IMG/VR virus record: IMGVR_UViG_3300031227_000385
Location: 1 to 25,207 of that record
Length of the DNA stretch: 25,207 nt
From: a virus
Direction: 5' to 3' (one strand)
The notes beneath the pieces were generated by a model. It saw nothing but the letters and a program-made list of their open reading frames with translations. It was not told the DNA's origin and did no database searches. This document shows positions 16,639-25,000 of the stretch, in pieces (within the stretch, counting starts at the first letter, position 1; each line of letters begins with the position of its first letter). The translations under genes and the position numbers were made by a program.

Positions 16639-16646
16639 CAAATATA
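16639..16646 (-). promoter_or_regulatory. Bacteroidota-type -7 element for the minus-strand gene
   Basis: On the minus strand this reads TATATTTG, an exact TAnnTTTG match, 28 bases before the start of the membrane protein. The -33 region (about 16666-16668) has TTT rather than TTG. It shares the 87-base gap 16611-16697 with a plus-strand TATTTATA element. Confidence 0.5.
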
Positions 16647-16685
16647 AATAATAATCTTTTTTGAGAAACTTGCCTTTTTTTACAT

Positions 16686-16693
16686 TATTTATA
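16686..16693 (+). promoter_or_regulatory. TATTTATA late-type element before the small nuclease gene
   Basis: This is an exact copy of the recurring element, followed by GAAAA. It ends only four bases before ATG 16698, so transcription would start at or just past that codon. The real start may therefore be Met26 (16773) or Met30 (16785), or the mRNA may be leaderless. Confidence 0.4.
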
Positions 16694-16697
16694 GAAA

Positions 16698-17108
16698 ATG
16701 GCAAAAAAAAGGATAAAAAGACCCAGAACGCTACTCGAGAAAAAGAAGTATGTCAAAAGACAAGCGAGCAGGATGTCAAAAAAAATGACATGGCCTGAGG
16801 CCGAGTTTGTCAAACTTATGGAAGAATTAAATATAACATGTGAATCACAAAAGATAATTCGACTTAAGATTTATGATTTCTTTTTGCCAGATTACAATAT
16901 AATCATTGAAGTTGATGGAGATTATTTCCACGGCAACCCCGAACTGTTTGAGGAAATGAATAAGATGCAGAAAAGAAATATAAAGAATGATAAATATAAA
17001 GATATGTTAGCAAGAGGTCTAGGATATCAATTGGAGAGGGTTTGGGAAAATGATTTGAAAAATAATTATGAACAAGTAAAAGAACGCTTTAAAAGACTTT
17101 GTAGATGA
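16698..17108 (+). CDS. Small Vsr/DUF559-like endonuclease
   Basis: This 136-residue protein has a nuclease core of the Vsr/DUF559 type. Features are Glu36 in TWPEAEF, then DFFLPDYNIIIEVDGDYFH (60-78) with Asp65, Glu71 and Asp73, and a C-terminal GYQLERVWENDL (109-120). These match the T-x-x-E, P-D-x, E-x-D and L-R-x-W-E pattern of the fold. The first 25 residues are a very basic tail. It could be a repair enzyme, a packaging-related nicking enzyme, or a free-standing homing endonuclease between late genes. It is unlike the larger intein-linked endonuclease and lacks zinc or NUMOD parts. It overlaps the next gene by four bases (ATGA). Confidence 0.75.
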   Translation: MAKKRIKRPRTLLEKKKYVKRQASRMSKKMTWPEAEFVKLMEELNITCESQKIIRLKIYDFFLPDYNIIIEVDGDYFHGNPELFEEMNKMQKRNIKNDKYKDMLARGLGYQLERVWENDLKNNYEQVKERFKRLCR

Positions 17109-17527
17109 AACAAGAAGATTTAATTAGAAAAGTAGTCCAGGAGCATATTGGCAGAATATTTGAGGATGATATTGAGGGGGAACTTGGAGATAATATAGAA
17201 TTTTTCGATGATTACGAAAAAGACCAAAAAGAATATTTGAAATCTATGGCTGACAAAGCTAAGGCAGAGTTGAGAACCGCATCTTCTCAAAGGGTAGCGG
17301 GAAATGATTTTAAAGATGTCAACGCAAAAAATATTGCTATAAAAAGAGCTGACCAATCAGCCTGGGAAAATTCTGAAAGAAAATTTGATAAATTTTCTAA
17401 GAGCTTAGACCAATCCAAAGAGTTTATACAACAGCTACAACAAGCAAATAGTGAGATGCAACAAACTCAAGATGCAGCTGAAAGTACAGCAGTTGAGCCG
17501 CCAGAAGCACCCTCTGTTCCAGTTTAA
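17105..17527 (+). CDS. Acidic coiled-coil protein of unknown function
   Basis: This 140-residue protein has no family I recognise. It is acidic at the N-terminus (FEDDIEGELGDNIEFFDD), helical and heptad-like in the middle (about 45-118), and ends in a Pro/Glu-rich tail (VEPPEAPSVPV). The ATG overlaps the nuclease stop (ATGA), so translation is coupled. A baseplate promoter follows within 75 bases. Its shape would fit a small scaffold or assembly chaperone, but this is only a guess from composition and position. There is no membrane segment and no Cys. Confidence 0.65.
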   Translation: MKQEDLIRKVVQEHIGRIFEDDIEGELGDNIEFFDDYEKDQKEYLKSMADKAKAELRTASSQRVAGNDFKDVNAKNIAIKRADQSAWENSERKFDKFSKSLDQSKEFIQQLQQANSEMQQTQDAAESTAVEPPEAPSVPV

Positions 17528-17538
17528 TTTTTTTTTCA

Positions 17539-17569
17539 TTGACTTTACTTTTTTTTTTGTCTATATTTA
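17539..17569 (+). promoter_or_regulatory. Putative Bacteroidota-type promoter for the baseplate genes
   Basis: TTG at 17539-17541 is followed after 20 bases by TATATTTA at 17562-17569. Spacing is ideal for the -33/-7 pattern; the last base differs from TAnnTTTG. A run of T lies between the boxes. The gene start is 30 bases downstream of the -7 box. Confidence 0.45.
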
Positions 17570-17599
17570 AAATTACAGAACAAAAAATTTTAGTGAATC

Positions 17600-18442
17600 A
17601 TGGAAGATAATAGTAAAAACGAAGAAAACAAAATTAGGATTGGAAAGCAAGAGCCTAAAAAACAACAAGTTCCAAATGAATTTTTAGATGAAGAGTTCCT
17701 AACACCAACGGATAATATTGAATTACCGTCGTTGGGAGTTTTTAATAATGGGCAAAAAACCGTAGAGATAAAATATTTAACTGCTGAGGAAGATGATGTT
17801 TTATTTTCTCCAGAATTGTTAAAAAGCGGTAAAGTTCTAGATGCTTTATTGCAAGTATCAATTATTGATAAAACTTTAAAGGCAGATGATATGTTAATTG
17901 GTGACAGAAATGCTGTTCTTATTCACCTTAGAAGAACAGGTCTTGGAGATGAATATAATCCAGGTCCTATAGGGTGTCCTTCTTGTAAAGAAGATTATGA
18001 ACCAGACATCGACCTATCAAAACTTTCCCTTAAAAAATTAGAGCATGAGCCAGATTCAAATGGCTGGTATGAATTTTTTCTCCCAACAATCAAGAAGAAT
18101 ATTAAATTTAGATTCTTACGTGGTTCTGATGAGAACAAATTGTCTAAATCTACTAAAGGTGGAGTAAGAAGAAAAGGTAGTAGCTATAAAATTTCCACAT
18201 CTGTTACCGATAGGTATAAAATGCAGATAATGGAGGTTGAAGGCAACAAGGATAAAACTTATATATCTAGACTTGTTTCTGTAATGCCGATGTTAGACTC
18301 TGTTCATTTTAGAAAATATGTTAGAGAAATTGCTCCTGGAGTAGACTTTAGTTATAATTTCTGTTGCAAGAATTGTGGCTACACTTACGAAGATGATGTT
18401 CCTTTAAATTACAGATTATTTTATCCGAATGCTGATATTTAA
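17600..18442 (+). CDS. T4 gp26-like baseplate hub protein, paralogue 1
   Basis: This 280-residue protein has the pattern of the T4 gp26-like baseplate family. ELPSLGVF (41-48) is followed by VEIKYLTAEEDDVLFSPELLKSGKVLDALL (55-84) and a RRTGLGDEY segment. Cys126-x2-Cys129 and Cys256-x2-Cys259 form two CxxC pairs and could jointly bind one zinc. The family acts in assembly of the central baseplate hub of contractile tails. The next gene, six bases downstream, is a diverged paralogue with the same layout, so the two may form a heteromer. The N-terminal 30 residues are charged and probably disordered. A Bacteroidota-type promoter lies upstream. Confidence 0.8.
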   Translation: MEDNSKNEENKIRIGKQEPKKQQVPNEFLDEEFLTPTDNIELPSLGVFNNGQKTVEIKYLTAEEDDVLFSPELLKSGKVLDALLQVSIIDKTLKADDMLIGDRNAVLIHLRRTGLGDEYNPGPIGCPSCKEDYEPDIDLSKLSLKKLEHEPDSNGWYEFFLPTIKKNIKFRFLRGSDENKLSKSTKGGVRRKGSSYKISTSVTDRYKMQIMEVEGNKDKTYISRLVSVMPMLDSVHFRKYVREIAPGVDFSYNFCCKNCGYTYEDDVPLNYRLFYPNADI

Positions 18443-18448
18443 TAGTTA

Positions 18449-19561
18449 ATGCCTGATAACGAAGAATATAAAAAAATCGTAGAGGATTTACTTGACAAGA
18501 GCAAAGACGAAATTTTAGAAGGTGTTTATGATGTAGCAAAAAATGCTGAGAAATTGCCAAAGAAAAAAAAGTTTGACTTAACTAGGCAGTTTAGTGTTAT
18601 AAATTTACCTTCCCAGGGAAAATTTTATTCAAACAAAAAGAAAAGAATTTTAATAAAATATCTAACGGCACATGAAGAGCATGTGCTGACAGATATTTTT
18701 TTGGTTGAATCTGGAATTGGAATTGAAATGGTTTTGGATAATCTTATCATAGATGAAGATGTCCAATCTCGAGATTTATTGCTCAGTGATTTTCAAGCAC
18801 TTCTTATTTTTCTACGCTCTACAGCTTTTGGAGATAAAGTAGAACTTCCAGTTGTTTGTCCTTTCTGCAAAAGAGAAAGTGACTATGAATTTTATTTATC
18901 TCAGCTTGATTTTAGAGAAAATGCGAGCTATCCAAATAATAATGGAGAGTTTGAAGTTCTTATTGATACAGGTGAAAAAAAGTTTGATGTTAGGTTAAAA
19001 CCTATAACTTTTGGTCATTATATTGACCAGGAAGATGATGACGACGAAAAAAATTATATAATCTACAACGACGGTCAGAAGGAGATTAAGATTAAAAAAG
19101 AACGTACAATTAAAATGCTCAATACAATTAAATCTATGAATGGGCATACTGATAAGGAAAGGATTCGTAAGATGGTAAATTCGCTTCCAAAGTCTATTGC
19201 AGATGAGTTGAATGAGGTCATCAAAGATAATGAGGTTGGAGTAAGAGAAGAGACTACATTTATTTGTCCATATTGCTCTGAGGAGTCAAAACATAAAATT
19301 TCTTTGGGGTATAATTTTATATCTTTGCCAGAAAGTTACAAGGAAAATATCATGGAAGAATGTTTTCTAATTACTTATTATGGAAAAGGTATCACATATC
19401 AAGATTCTGTAAATATGCCAGTGTTTGTTAGGAAGTGGCATATTCGGAGAATAAAAAAAGAGGTTGATAAACAAAGCGCTGCTGAGAATTCGGCGGCAGC
19501 TAAGGGTAAATCAGGCAGCGGTTATAGACCATCAGGAACTCCAAAAATTTCTGGCTTGTAA
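18449..19561 (+). CDS. T4 gp26-like baseplate hub protein, paralogue 2, with extended C-terminus
   Basis: This 370-residue protein repeats the plan of its upstream neighbour: INLPSQGKFY (51-60), ILIKYLTAHEEHVLTD (67-82), then FLRSTAFGDKVELP. Its CxxC pairs are Cys137/Cys140 and Cys273/Cys276. It differs by a longer middle part with a poly-acidic loop (DQEDDDDE, 193-200) and an added C-terminal segment of about 80 residues. That segment contains EECFLITYYGKGITYQD and a RKWHIRRIKKE helix, which loosely resembles short chaperone-like tails found in contractile injection systems. The last 25 residues are Ala/Gly/Ser-rich. The gene ends just before a TATTTATA element. Baseplate placement is well supported; which T4 hub protein it replaces is not. 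Confidence 0.75.
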   Translation: MPDNEEYKKIVEDLLDKSKDEILEGVYDVAKNAEKLPKKKKFDLTRQFSVINLPSQGKFYSNKKKRILIKYLTAHEEHVLTDIFLVESGIGIEMVLDNLIIDEDVQSRDLLLSDFQALLIFLRSTAFGDKVELPVVCPFCKRESDYEFYLSQLDFRENASYPNNNGEFEVLIDTGEKKFDVRLKPITFGHYIDQEDDDDEKNYIIYNDGQKEIKIKKERTIKMLNTIKSMNGHTDKERIRKMVNSLPKSIADELNEVIKDNEVGVREETTFICPYCSEESKHKISLGYNFISLPESYKENIMEECFLITYYGKGITYQDSVNMPVFVRKWHIRRIKKEVDKQSAAENSAAAKGKSGSGYRPSGTPKISGL

Positions 19562-19573
19562 AATTTATTTACC

Positions 19574-19581
19574 TATTTATA
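19574..19581 (+). promoter_or_regulatory. TATTTATA late-type element before the 456-residue gene
   Basis: This exact copy of the recurring element is followed by ATAAAA and ends 14 bases before ATG 19596. Its position argues that the gene starts at 19596 and not at in-frame codons further upstream inside the baseplate gene. Confidence 0.5.
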
Positions 19582-19595
19582 ATAAAATTTTTCCC

Positions 19596-20966
19596 ATGAA
19601 AGACCATATAAAAAAATTAGAAGAAATCCAAGGAGGTAATAAAAAAGCGTTTGAACGAATCGATGAAGCTAGTAGAGTAGGTAGGGCGGCAGCTGGAGTT
19701 AAGAATGTTGCTAAGAGTGTGGTAGGAAAAGGTCAAAATACATCTCCCATAATACATCGTGGAGGAAATCAATTCTCAATAAACGGAAACCCAGTTGAAT
19801 ATATGTTTTTACATGCTTCAATAGAAAGTATTGTTAATTCTCCTAATTGGAATGGTCCTTGGAAGTGGTTATTAGATGGAAAATATTCATGTAGATATCT
19901 ATCACTCGCATCAAATAAAATTGTCTTCTGTGGCGATTGGTTAGACGGTGATTGTAAACCAAACAAATTTCAAGATACAATTTCACATATATCTAGATTT
20001 TTAGGTGGAAGATTTTTAGGTGGAGCATATCAGGCGGAGAATAATGGGTACGGAAAAGAGAATGTTGCAGACCATGCTCCTAAGGTTTTGCCAATATCCT
20101 TTGTTTCTGGCACATATAAAGATAATAAAGAGGGAATTTTTGGAAACAAAGACCTAATAGAGACCCCTACGGGATATAAGGGTGTAGAACTCGTTAAAAT
20201 ACCAGTTGGATATTACTTAGTCCTAAATAAGGGTATGCGCTCAGAAGCGGGGTTTCAACTTACAAGAAGAATTAACGAGAAGGATTCTATTTTCAGTTTT
20301 AACATCTTTCCTAAAGAAAGCTCTGCAAGTTTAAAATGGGATACTATTAGAAATAATTTTGCAGCTTATAATTTTATTCAGGTGGGCAAATCTTATGAGT
20401 TGCCAGGTATAATAAAAATTAAAAAAATAAATTCAATACACGTTCAACAAATACATCAATACGTTAAACAAAATGTGTACGTATTCCCATTAAAGAAAAG
20501 TCCTGAATTGGCTAGGATGAAATTAGGGATAAATCTAAATATTCCAACTATTCAAGGTAAACTTCATAGGCAATCAATCGATACTTATCAAAAAGATTTG
20601 TTTGATAATGTTATACCTGGCATGTTGAAAAGATTAAAAGAAAGTGGTGTAGATGGATATTATGCTCACGATTCTTTAAAATCTTTGTTTAATAATCAAC
20701 CAGGGGCAAAAGAGAGAGTTGATGGGAAAACTATGGAACTACTCAATTATTTAGCAGGTTTTTTTGATTATGTTGTTAATTGGTCTAATGAGAAAGATAG
20801 ATTTACAATTGCACTTAGAAATTATTTAGAGATACCTGAGGCGTCTCAGCAGAATATGGTTCCAGATGTAACACAAACTGCACAGGGAACATCAACAGAA
20901 GATGAATTGGCTAAGCAATATGCTGAGAAAGAAAAATTGAAAAAGTCTGGGAAACTTAAACAGTAA
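19596..20966 (+). CDS. Putative virion or tail-assembly protein, unknown family
   Basis: This 456-residue protein is not one I recognise. The frame is open back to 19464, but ATG 19596 (MKDHIKKLEEIQGG) is preferred because it follows a late-type promoter and avoids a 98-base overlap. The first 50 residues are charged and helical. Residues 55-330 are mixed alpha/beta with many aromatic residues, including GPWKWLLDGKYSCRY and FCGDWLDGD. The C-terminal 40 residues are polar and low-complexity, ending KLKKSGKLKQ. No membrane helix, signal peptide or catalytic motif is evident. It lies between baseplate and tape-measure genes, so a baseplate or tail-tube-linked structural role is likely. Confidence 0.7.
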   Translation: MKDHIKKLEEIQGGNKKAFERIDEASRVGRAAAGVKNVAKSVVGKGQNTSPIIHRGGNQFSINGNPVEYMFLHASIESIVNSPNWNGPWKWLLDGKYSCRYLSLASNKIVFCGDWLDGDCKPNKFQDTISHISRFLGGRFLGGAYQAENNGYGKENVADHAPKVLPISFVSGTYKDNKEGIFGNKDLIETPTGYKGVELVKIPVGYYLVLNKGMRSEAGFQLTRRINEKDSIFSFNIFPKESSASLKWDTIRNNFAAYNFIQVGKSYELPGIIKIKKINSIHVQQIHQYVKQNVYVFPLKKSPELARMKLGINLNIPTIQGKLHRQSIDTYQKDLFDNVIPGMLKRLKESGVDGYYAHDSLKSLFNNQPGAKERVDGKTMELLNYLAGFFDYVVNWSNEKDRFTIALRNYLEIPEASQQNMVPDVTQTAQGTSTEDELAKQYAEKEKLKKSGKLKQ

Positions 20967-20970
20967 TAAT

Positions 20971-21001
20971 TTGATATATAGATTAATAAATTGTATATTT
21001 G
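20971..21001 (+). promoter_or_regulatory. Bacteroidota-type promoter, best match in the window
   Basis: TTG at 20971-20973, 20 bases, then TATATTTG at 20994-21001 match the -33/-7 consensus exactly. Transcription would start near 21007, which rules out the TTG start at 20991 and supports ATG 21015 with a leader of under ten bases. Confidence 0.65.
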
Positions 21002-21014
21002 TAAAAAAATTTTT

Positions 21015-21329
21015 ATGAACGCGAAAGAATTTATATTTTGGCTACAGGGATATTTGGCAGGTGTTAACAAAGAAACTAAACCTATTGAAGAAATTGTAGA
21101 TGAGATAACAGAAAAATCAAAAGAGGTTGATTTGAATGAAGAGATTATTGAGAAAATAATTGAGAGAGAAATTGATAAAACGCCAGTATGGCCATTTAAC
21201 CCTCACTATCCAGAAAACCCTACTGTTCCACCGTTTGCTTCACCGTTTACAATAACAATGTACGGTTGTATACCTACCCAATACAGGAATATGCCAACTC
21301 CTGACTCTGGGGGTGGAAACAAATCTTAG
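21015..21329 (+). CDS. Small acidic phage protein with FWLQGYL motif, unknown function
   Basis: From ATG 21015 this is a 104-residue protein. It starts MNAKEFIFWLQGYLAG; a (F/Y)WLQG(Y/F) N-terminus is common in small proteins of phages and mobile elements, whose role is not known to me. A highly acidic helical middle follows (about 25-53, EEIVDEITEKSKEVD), then a Pro-rich tail (NPHYPENPTVPPFASPF) and a Gly/Ser end. Its own perfect host-type promoter suggests early expression, although it sits among tail genes. There are no membrane segments and a single Cys. Confidence 0.65.
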   Translation: MNAKEFIFWLQGYLAGVNKETKPIEEIVDEITEKSKEVDLNEEIIEKIIEREIDKTPVWPFNPHYPENPTVPPFASPFTITMYGCIPTQYRNMPTPDSGGGNKS

Positions 21330-21384
21330 AAAATCTGCAACAAAAAATTTTAATTTTCGTAATAGAATATAGAGTTAGGAATTA

Positions 21385-21408
21385 AAATTATAAAATTATA
21401 AAATTATG
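21385..21408 (+). repeat. Three 8-bp tandem repeats (AAATTATA) running into a start codon
   Basis: Copies occupy 21385-21392, 21393-21400 and 21401-21408; the third differs only in its last base, which makes the ATG of the next gene. Slippage in copy number would change the leader length of that gene. The 76-base gap 21330-21405 contains no clear promoter box. Confidence 0.8.
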
Positions 21409-21924
21409 AGATTTTTAAAAGGTTTAGTATTATCAGCAATAGGATTAATAGCTTGTATTTATCACAATGACATTATAAAATGGGCTGAATCCACATTTCA
21501 AGGTTTAGGATACACGTCGGATGAAGCGTTTAACGCTGCGGGGTTAGCAATGTTAGTTCCAATTTTAATTGCAGTATGCATGTTTTTTCTTGGGATTTAT
21601 GTTATGATGACTCATAACTCAGGGCCATTACCAATATTTACAAGTAGAGAAGCAGGACTAATGGGAGCGATGGACGGGCAAAGCTCAAAATATAATGGGC
21701 TTGGCAATCTTAAATCAACTTTAGATTACCGTGATGCTACTATGGGCACCGTAGGTAATAAAGAGGGTACTGAAATGTTTGCTAAGACCGCATGGGTAGA
21801 TGGTGTTATTGCAAATAATGGAGGAAATGAAAATACACAGTTTACTATTAATTATCTTAATGCCAAGTTAGGTACAATGGGTAACAAAGAAGGTCTTGAC
21901 TGGTTGAAGAGTGGTGCAAAATAA
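21406..21924 (+). CDS. Two-helix membrane protein of unknown function
   Basis: This 172-residue protein has two membrane segments, about residues 4-20 (LKGLVLSAIGLIACIY) and 47-68 (AGLAMLVPILIAVCMFFLGIYVMM). A soluble tail of about 100 residues follows. The tail contains two copies of a G-T-(V/M)-G-N-K-E-G motif (near 114-121 and 155-162), probably an internal repeat. Two helices and small size could suit a holin, but holins usually lack such a long Gly/Asn-rich tail, so it may be a virion-associated membrane protein instead. It follows an AT-rich tandem repeat and is closed by a strong terminator. Confidence 0.65.
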   Translation: MRFLKGLVLSAIGLIACIYHNDIIKWAESTFQGLGYTSDEAFNAAGLAMLVPILIAVCMFFLGIYVMMTHNSGPLPIFTSREAGLMGAMDGQSSKYNGLGNLKSTLDYRDATMGTVGNKEGTEMFAKTAWVDGVIANNGGNENTQFTINYLNAKLGTMGNKEGLDWLKSGAK

Positions 21925-21954
21925 ATTTTAATTCTCTATCTTTATATTTACTTT

Positions 21955-21984
21955 AAAAAGGTTCGAAAATTTCGAACCTTTTTT
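21955..21984 (+). terminator. Rho-independent terminator, probably bidirectional
   Basis: GGTTCGAAA (21960-21968) and TTTCGAACC (21970-21978) are perfect inverted repeats. They are flanked by five A on the left and six T on the right. The symmetric tracts allow termination in both directions. It separates the membrane-protein gene from the tape-measure gene. Confidence 0.9.
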
Positions 21985-22011
21985 ACTTTATAATAAAAAA
22001 ATTTTCTTTAT

Positions 22012-22019
22012 TATTTATA
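22012..22019 (+). promoter_or_regulatory. TATTTATA late-type element before the tape-measure gene
   Basis: This exact copy of the element is followed by AGAAAA and lies 18 bases before ATG 22038. The strong terminator upstream blocks read-through, so the tape-measure gene needs its own promoter. This makes this copy the best-supported one. Confidence 0.55.
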
Positions 22020-22037
22020 AGAAAACATTTTTATTAT

Positions 22038-25000
22038 ATGGCAGACGGAAAAATAGACCCAGGTGCTTATGAAAGAGCTTCAACAGCAGCAAAGAAGTTG
22101 TTGACTACTCAACAGGGCATAACCAAGGCAACCGCGGCATTCGAGGCGAATTTTAATAGTATAACCTCATTGTTTACGGACGTGTCTGGCTCAGAATTTT
22201 TTGATAAAGTTGCAAAAACTCCTCAAGATATTCAAGACCAAATAGGAATGTGGCAGCAATTAAAAGGAGAAATTGCTAGCGCTGCCAAGGAAATAAACCA
22301 AGGTCTTGGAGATGCATATGATAATTTTGCTCAAAAATATGATACACAATTAAAAGCTATTGATGCTGGAGCTCTAAGTATAGCAGATAGAATGAAAGAG
22401 AGTATTGGGGGTGCTATGGATTCTATTAGCGACGCTCAAATGCAAAAGTTATACCAAGCAGCCCAAATGACCACAGGTTCAATGGAGGCGATTAAGAATG
22501 AATTAACTACACAGGGAATTTCTTTGGGAGAAAATGAAGAGATAGTTAATAAAATTAAAATTGGCTATGAGGATATTGCAGAACAGAATGACCTTAATAA
22601 AAAAGCATTAGAAGATATATTAGAAGACCACGAGGGACTTAAATCTATCATAGATGATGAATTGCGTGCGAAGACAGCAATAGCTCTTAAAAATAGAGAA
22701 ATGCCAGCACTGCTTGAAAAAGTATCATCAATTGAAAGAGAACAAATATTAGCTGCTATTGACCAACAGAATACTGCTCTCGGAGAGCAAATGAGAGATT
22801 ATACTGACCTGGTTGGAAAATCTAAGGAGTTTGAACAAAATATGCAAGAGACTAACAAATCAGTGTTTAGTCTCGGAAAAGGACTTAAAGCAATCGGAAA
22901 AAATTTGCAAAAACAAATTATAGATAAAATGTTTGAGTTTGATACAATGCTCCATAAGGTTCAGCAGAACACGGGTATTGATATGGTAAACAACGCGGCT
23001 AAGATGACAGAGCTTACGGTTAAATCAGCTGAGTTTGGAATGACTGTTGAGCAAACTGGGGATATGATGGAAAGATTGAGCGACGAGCTTAGAAGTGTTG
23101 ATTTTGATTTGATTGCTGGAGCTGCCGAAGATTTTGTTGCTATTAGCAAGGCGACTGGTGCATCATCTGAGTCTGTTACAATAATAGCGGGTGAAATGAT
23201 GCGTGCTGGAGCCTCTTCTAAAGATGTGAAAGATGCTATGGCAGGTGCAAATGTTGAAGCTAAGAGATTCGGAGTTTCAACTAAAAAGGTGATTGAAAGT
23301 CTTTCTAGAAATTTAGAGAAAATGCGTACATTTGGTTTTACTGGTGGCGTAGAAAGTTTAGCTAAGATGACGGCAATGGCCGAGAGATTAAGATTCGAGG
23401 TTGATGAAATATTTAATGTAGCTAAGAAAGCTCGTCAAATAGAGGGTGCTATGGAAATGGCTGCTGAATTACAACTTGCAGGCGGTTCATTTGCAAATAT
23501 AAATCCAATGGATTTATTAGCCTCAGCTAGAAAAGGTCCTGAGGAACTTGGTAAAATATTAACCTCTATGGGCGAGGATGTTGGAAGATTTAATAAAGAG
23601 ACAGGTCAATATGAATTTGATGCTGTTGATATTGATAGATTACAAATAGTTTCAGAGGCAACAGGAATGGAATTAGATTCTCTCCAGAAAATGATTCAAA
23701 AAAATGCAGAGGATAATAAAAAATTAAGTGCCTTCCCAGAAGAGATGTTTAACATTGATGGTTTAGACCCTGATGCTGTGAAGGCTCAAATTTCAGATGC
23801 TATGGAATTTGACACAGAAAAAGGCGAATGGGTTATCAAAGGAGATAATATGTTTGGAGCTAAGAGTATTTCTGACTTACAAAATCTTACTGATACGCAA
23901 ATCAAGTCCGCTATGGATGAGCAAGAGGTAGAAGCTAAGAGGTTAGAAGACCAAGCTAGAGAAAATACAGATTTTAAACAAAGTTTAAAAGCTTTCACAG
24001 AAAGTTTAATAAATTTATTTACCATATTTCAACCTGTTCTTGAAGCGCTTGGCTGGGTTGTACAACAATTAACAAGTGTGTTGAAAACTGATGTCGGAAT
24101 GTGGATAGGTGGTTTAACTGTTGCATTATTACTTTTAGCAAAAAGCAAGGCAATAGGTAAAATAGCCTCTGGTGTATCAGGTTTGGCGAAGGGTATTAGC
24201 AGTCTTGGCAGTGGAGGCCTTATGGGTAAAATTGGAGCAGGGGCGAAAAGTACATTTATAGAAAAAGGAGCAAAAACAGGAGGTGCTTCGGTTATTGCTG
24301 ATACGGCTCAGAAAACAAAGAAAGTTTCAGCTGGAACTGGACTTAGACAGTTTATGCAGAATTTAGCTGCTGGGTTGAAGAGTTTTGGTAAAAATTCAGG
24401 GCAAATATTAAAAGGTGCTGCCACATTTGCATTAACACTTCTTATGGTTGGCGGCTCGTTAGCTCTTATTGCAGCTGCATTTGGCGCAATGGGCGGAGAC
24501 CCTCTTATTCTGTTGGCTATGGCTGCAGCTATTGTGGGGCTCGCTTTTAGTTTTAGTATTATGTCTAAAGCTGCGAAGGGTATTAAAATGGATAGTGTCA
24601 TGAAAATGTCTCTAGCAATGCTTGTGATGGGTGCCGCGCTTATACCATTTTCTATTGCAGCTCTTATAATGTCTGGAGTAGATTGGGGTAAAGTATTGGC
24701 GGGTATTGTTGTCTTAACCGCTGTTATATTTGGATTGATGGGGTTAGGGTTTTTATTTATGAATCCGTTACTTGGAGTAGCACTTCTGATTGGTATTGGA
24801 ATTTTAGTCTCTGTGGCGTTTGGACTGCTTATGTTTGGGGGGGCTATGTTAATGTTAGCGACAGCACTTCAAAAAATACAAGGTGTTGATGTTTCTAATA
24901 TTGCAGGAATTGCTATGGGTTTATTAGACCTAATTCCAGCATTGTTAGGATTAGCTTTAGCTGGACTAATGTTTGCTAATCCTCTTATATTATTAGGATT

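Noticed and set aside
16643-16650. Exact T4 late-promoter box TATAAATA on the plus strand
   Set aside because: It overlaps the minus-strand TATATTTG element, and in an AT-rich gap one copy is expected. It does not recur in front of other late genes, unlike TATTTATA.
19464-19595. Earlier in-frame start for the 456-residue protein
   Set aside because: It would overlap the baseplate gene by 98 bases in another frame, and a late-type promoter lies just before ATG 19596.
21385-21408. CRISPR-like or origin iteron array
   Set aside because: The units are only 8 bp without spacers, and three AT-rich copies are too few for an origin claim.
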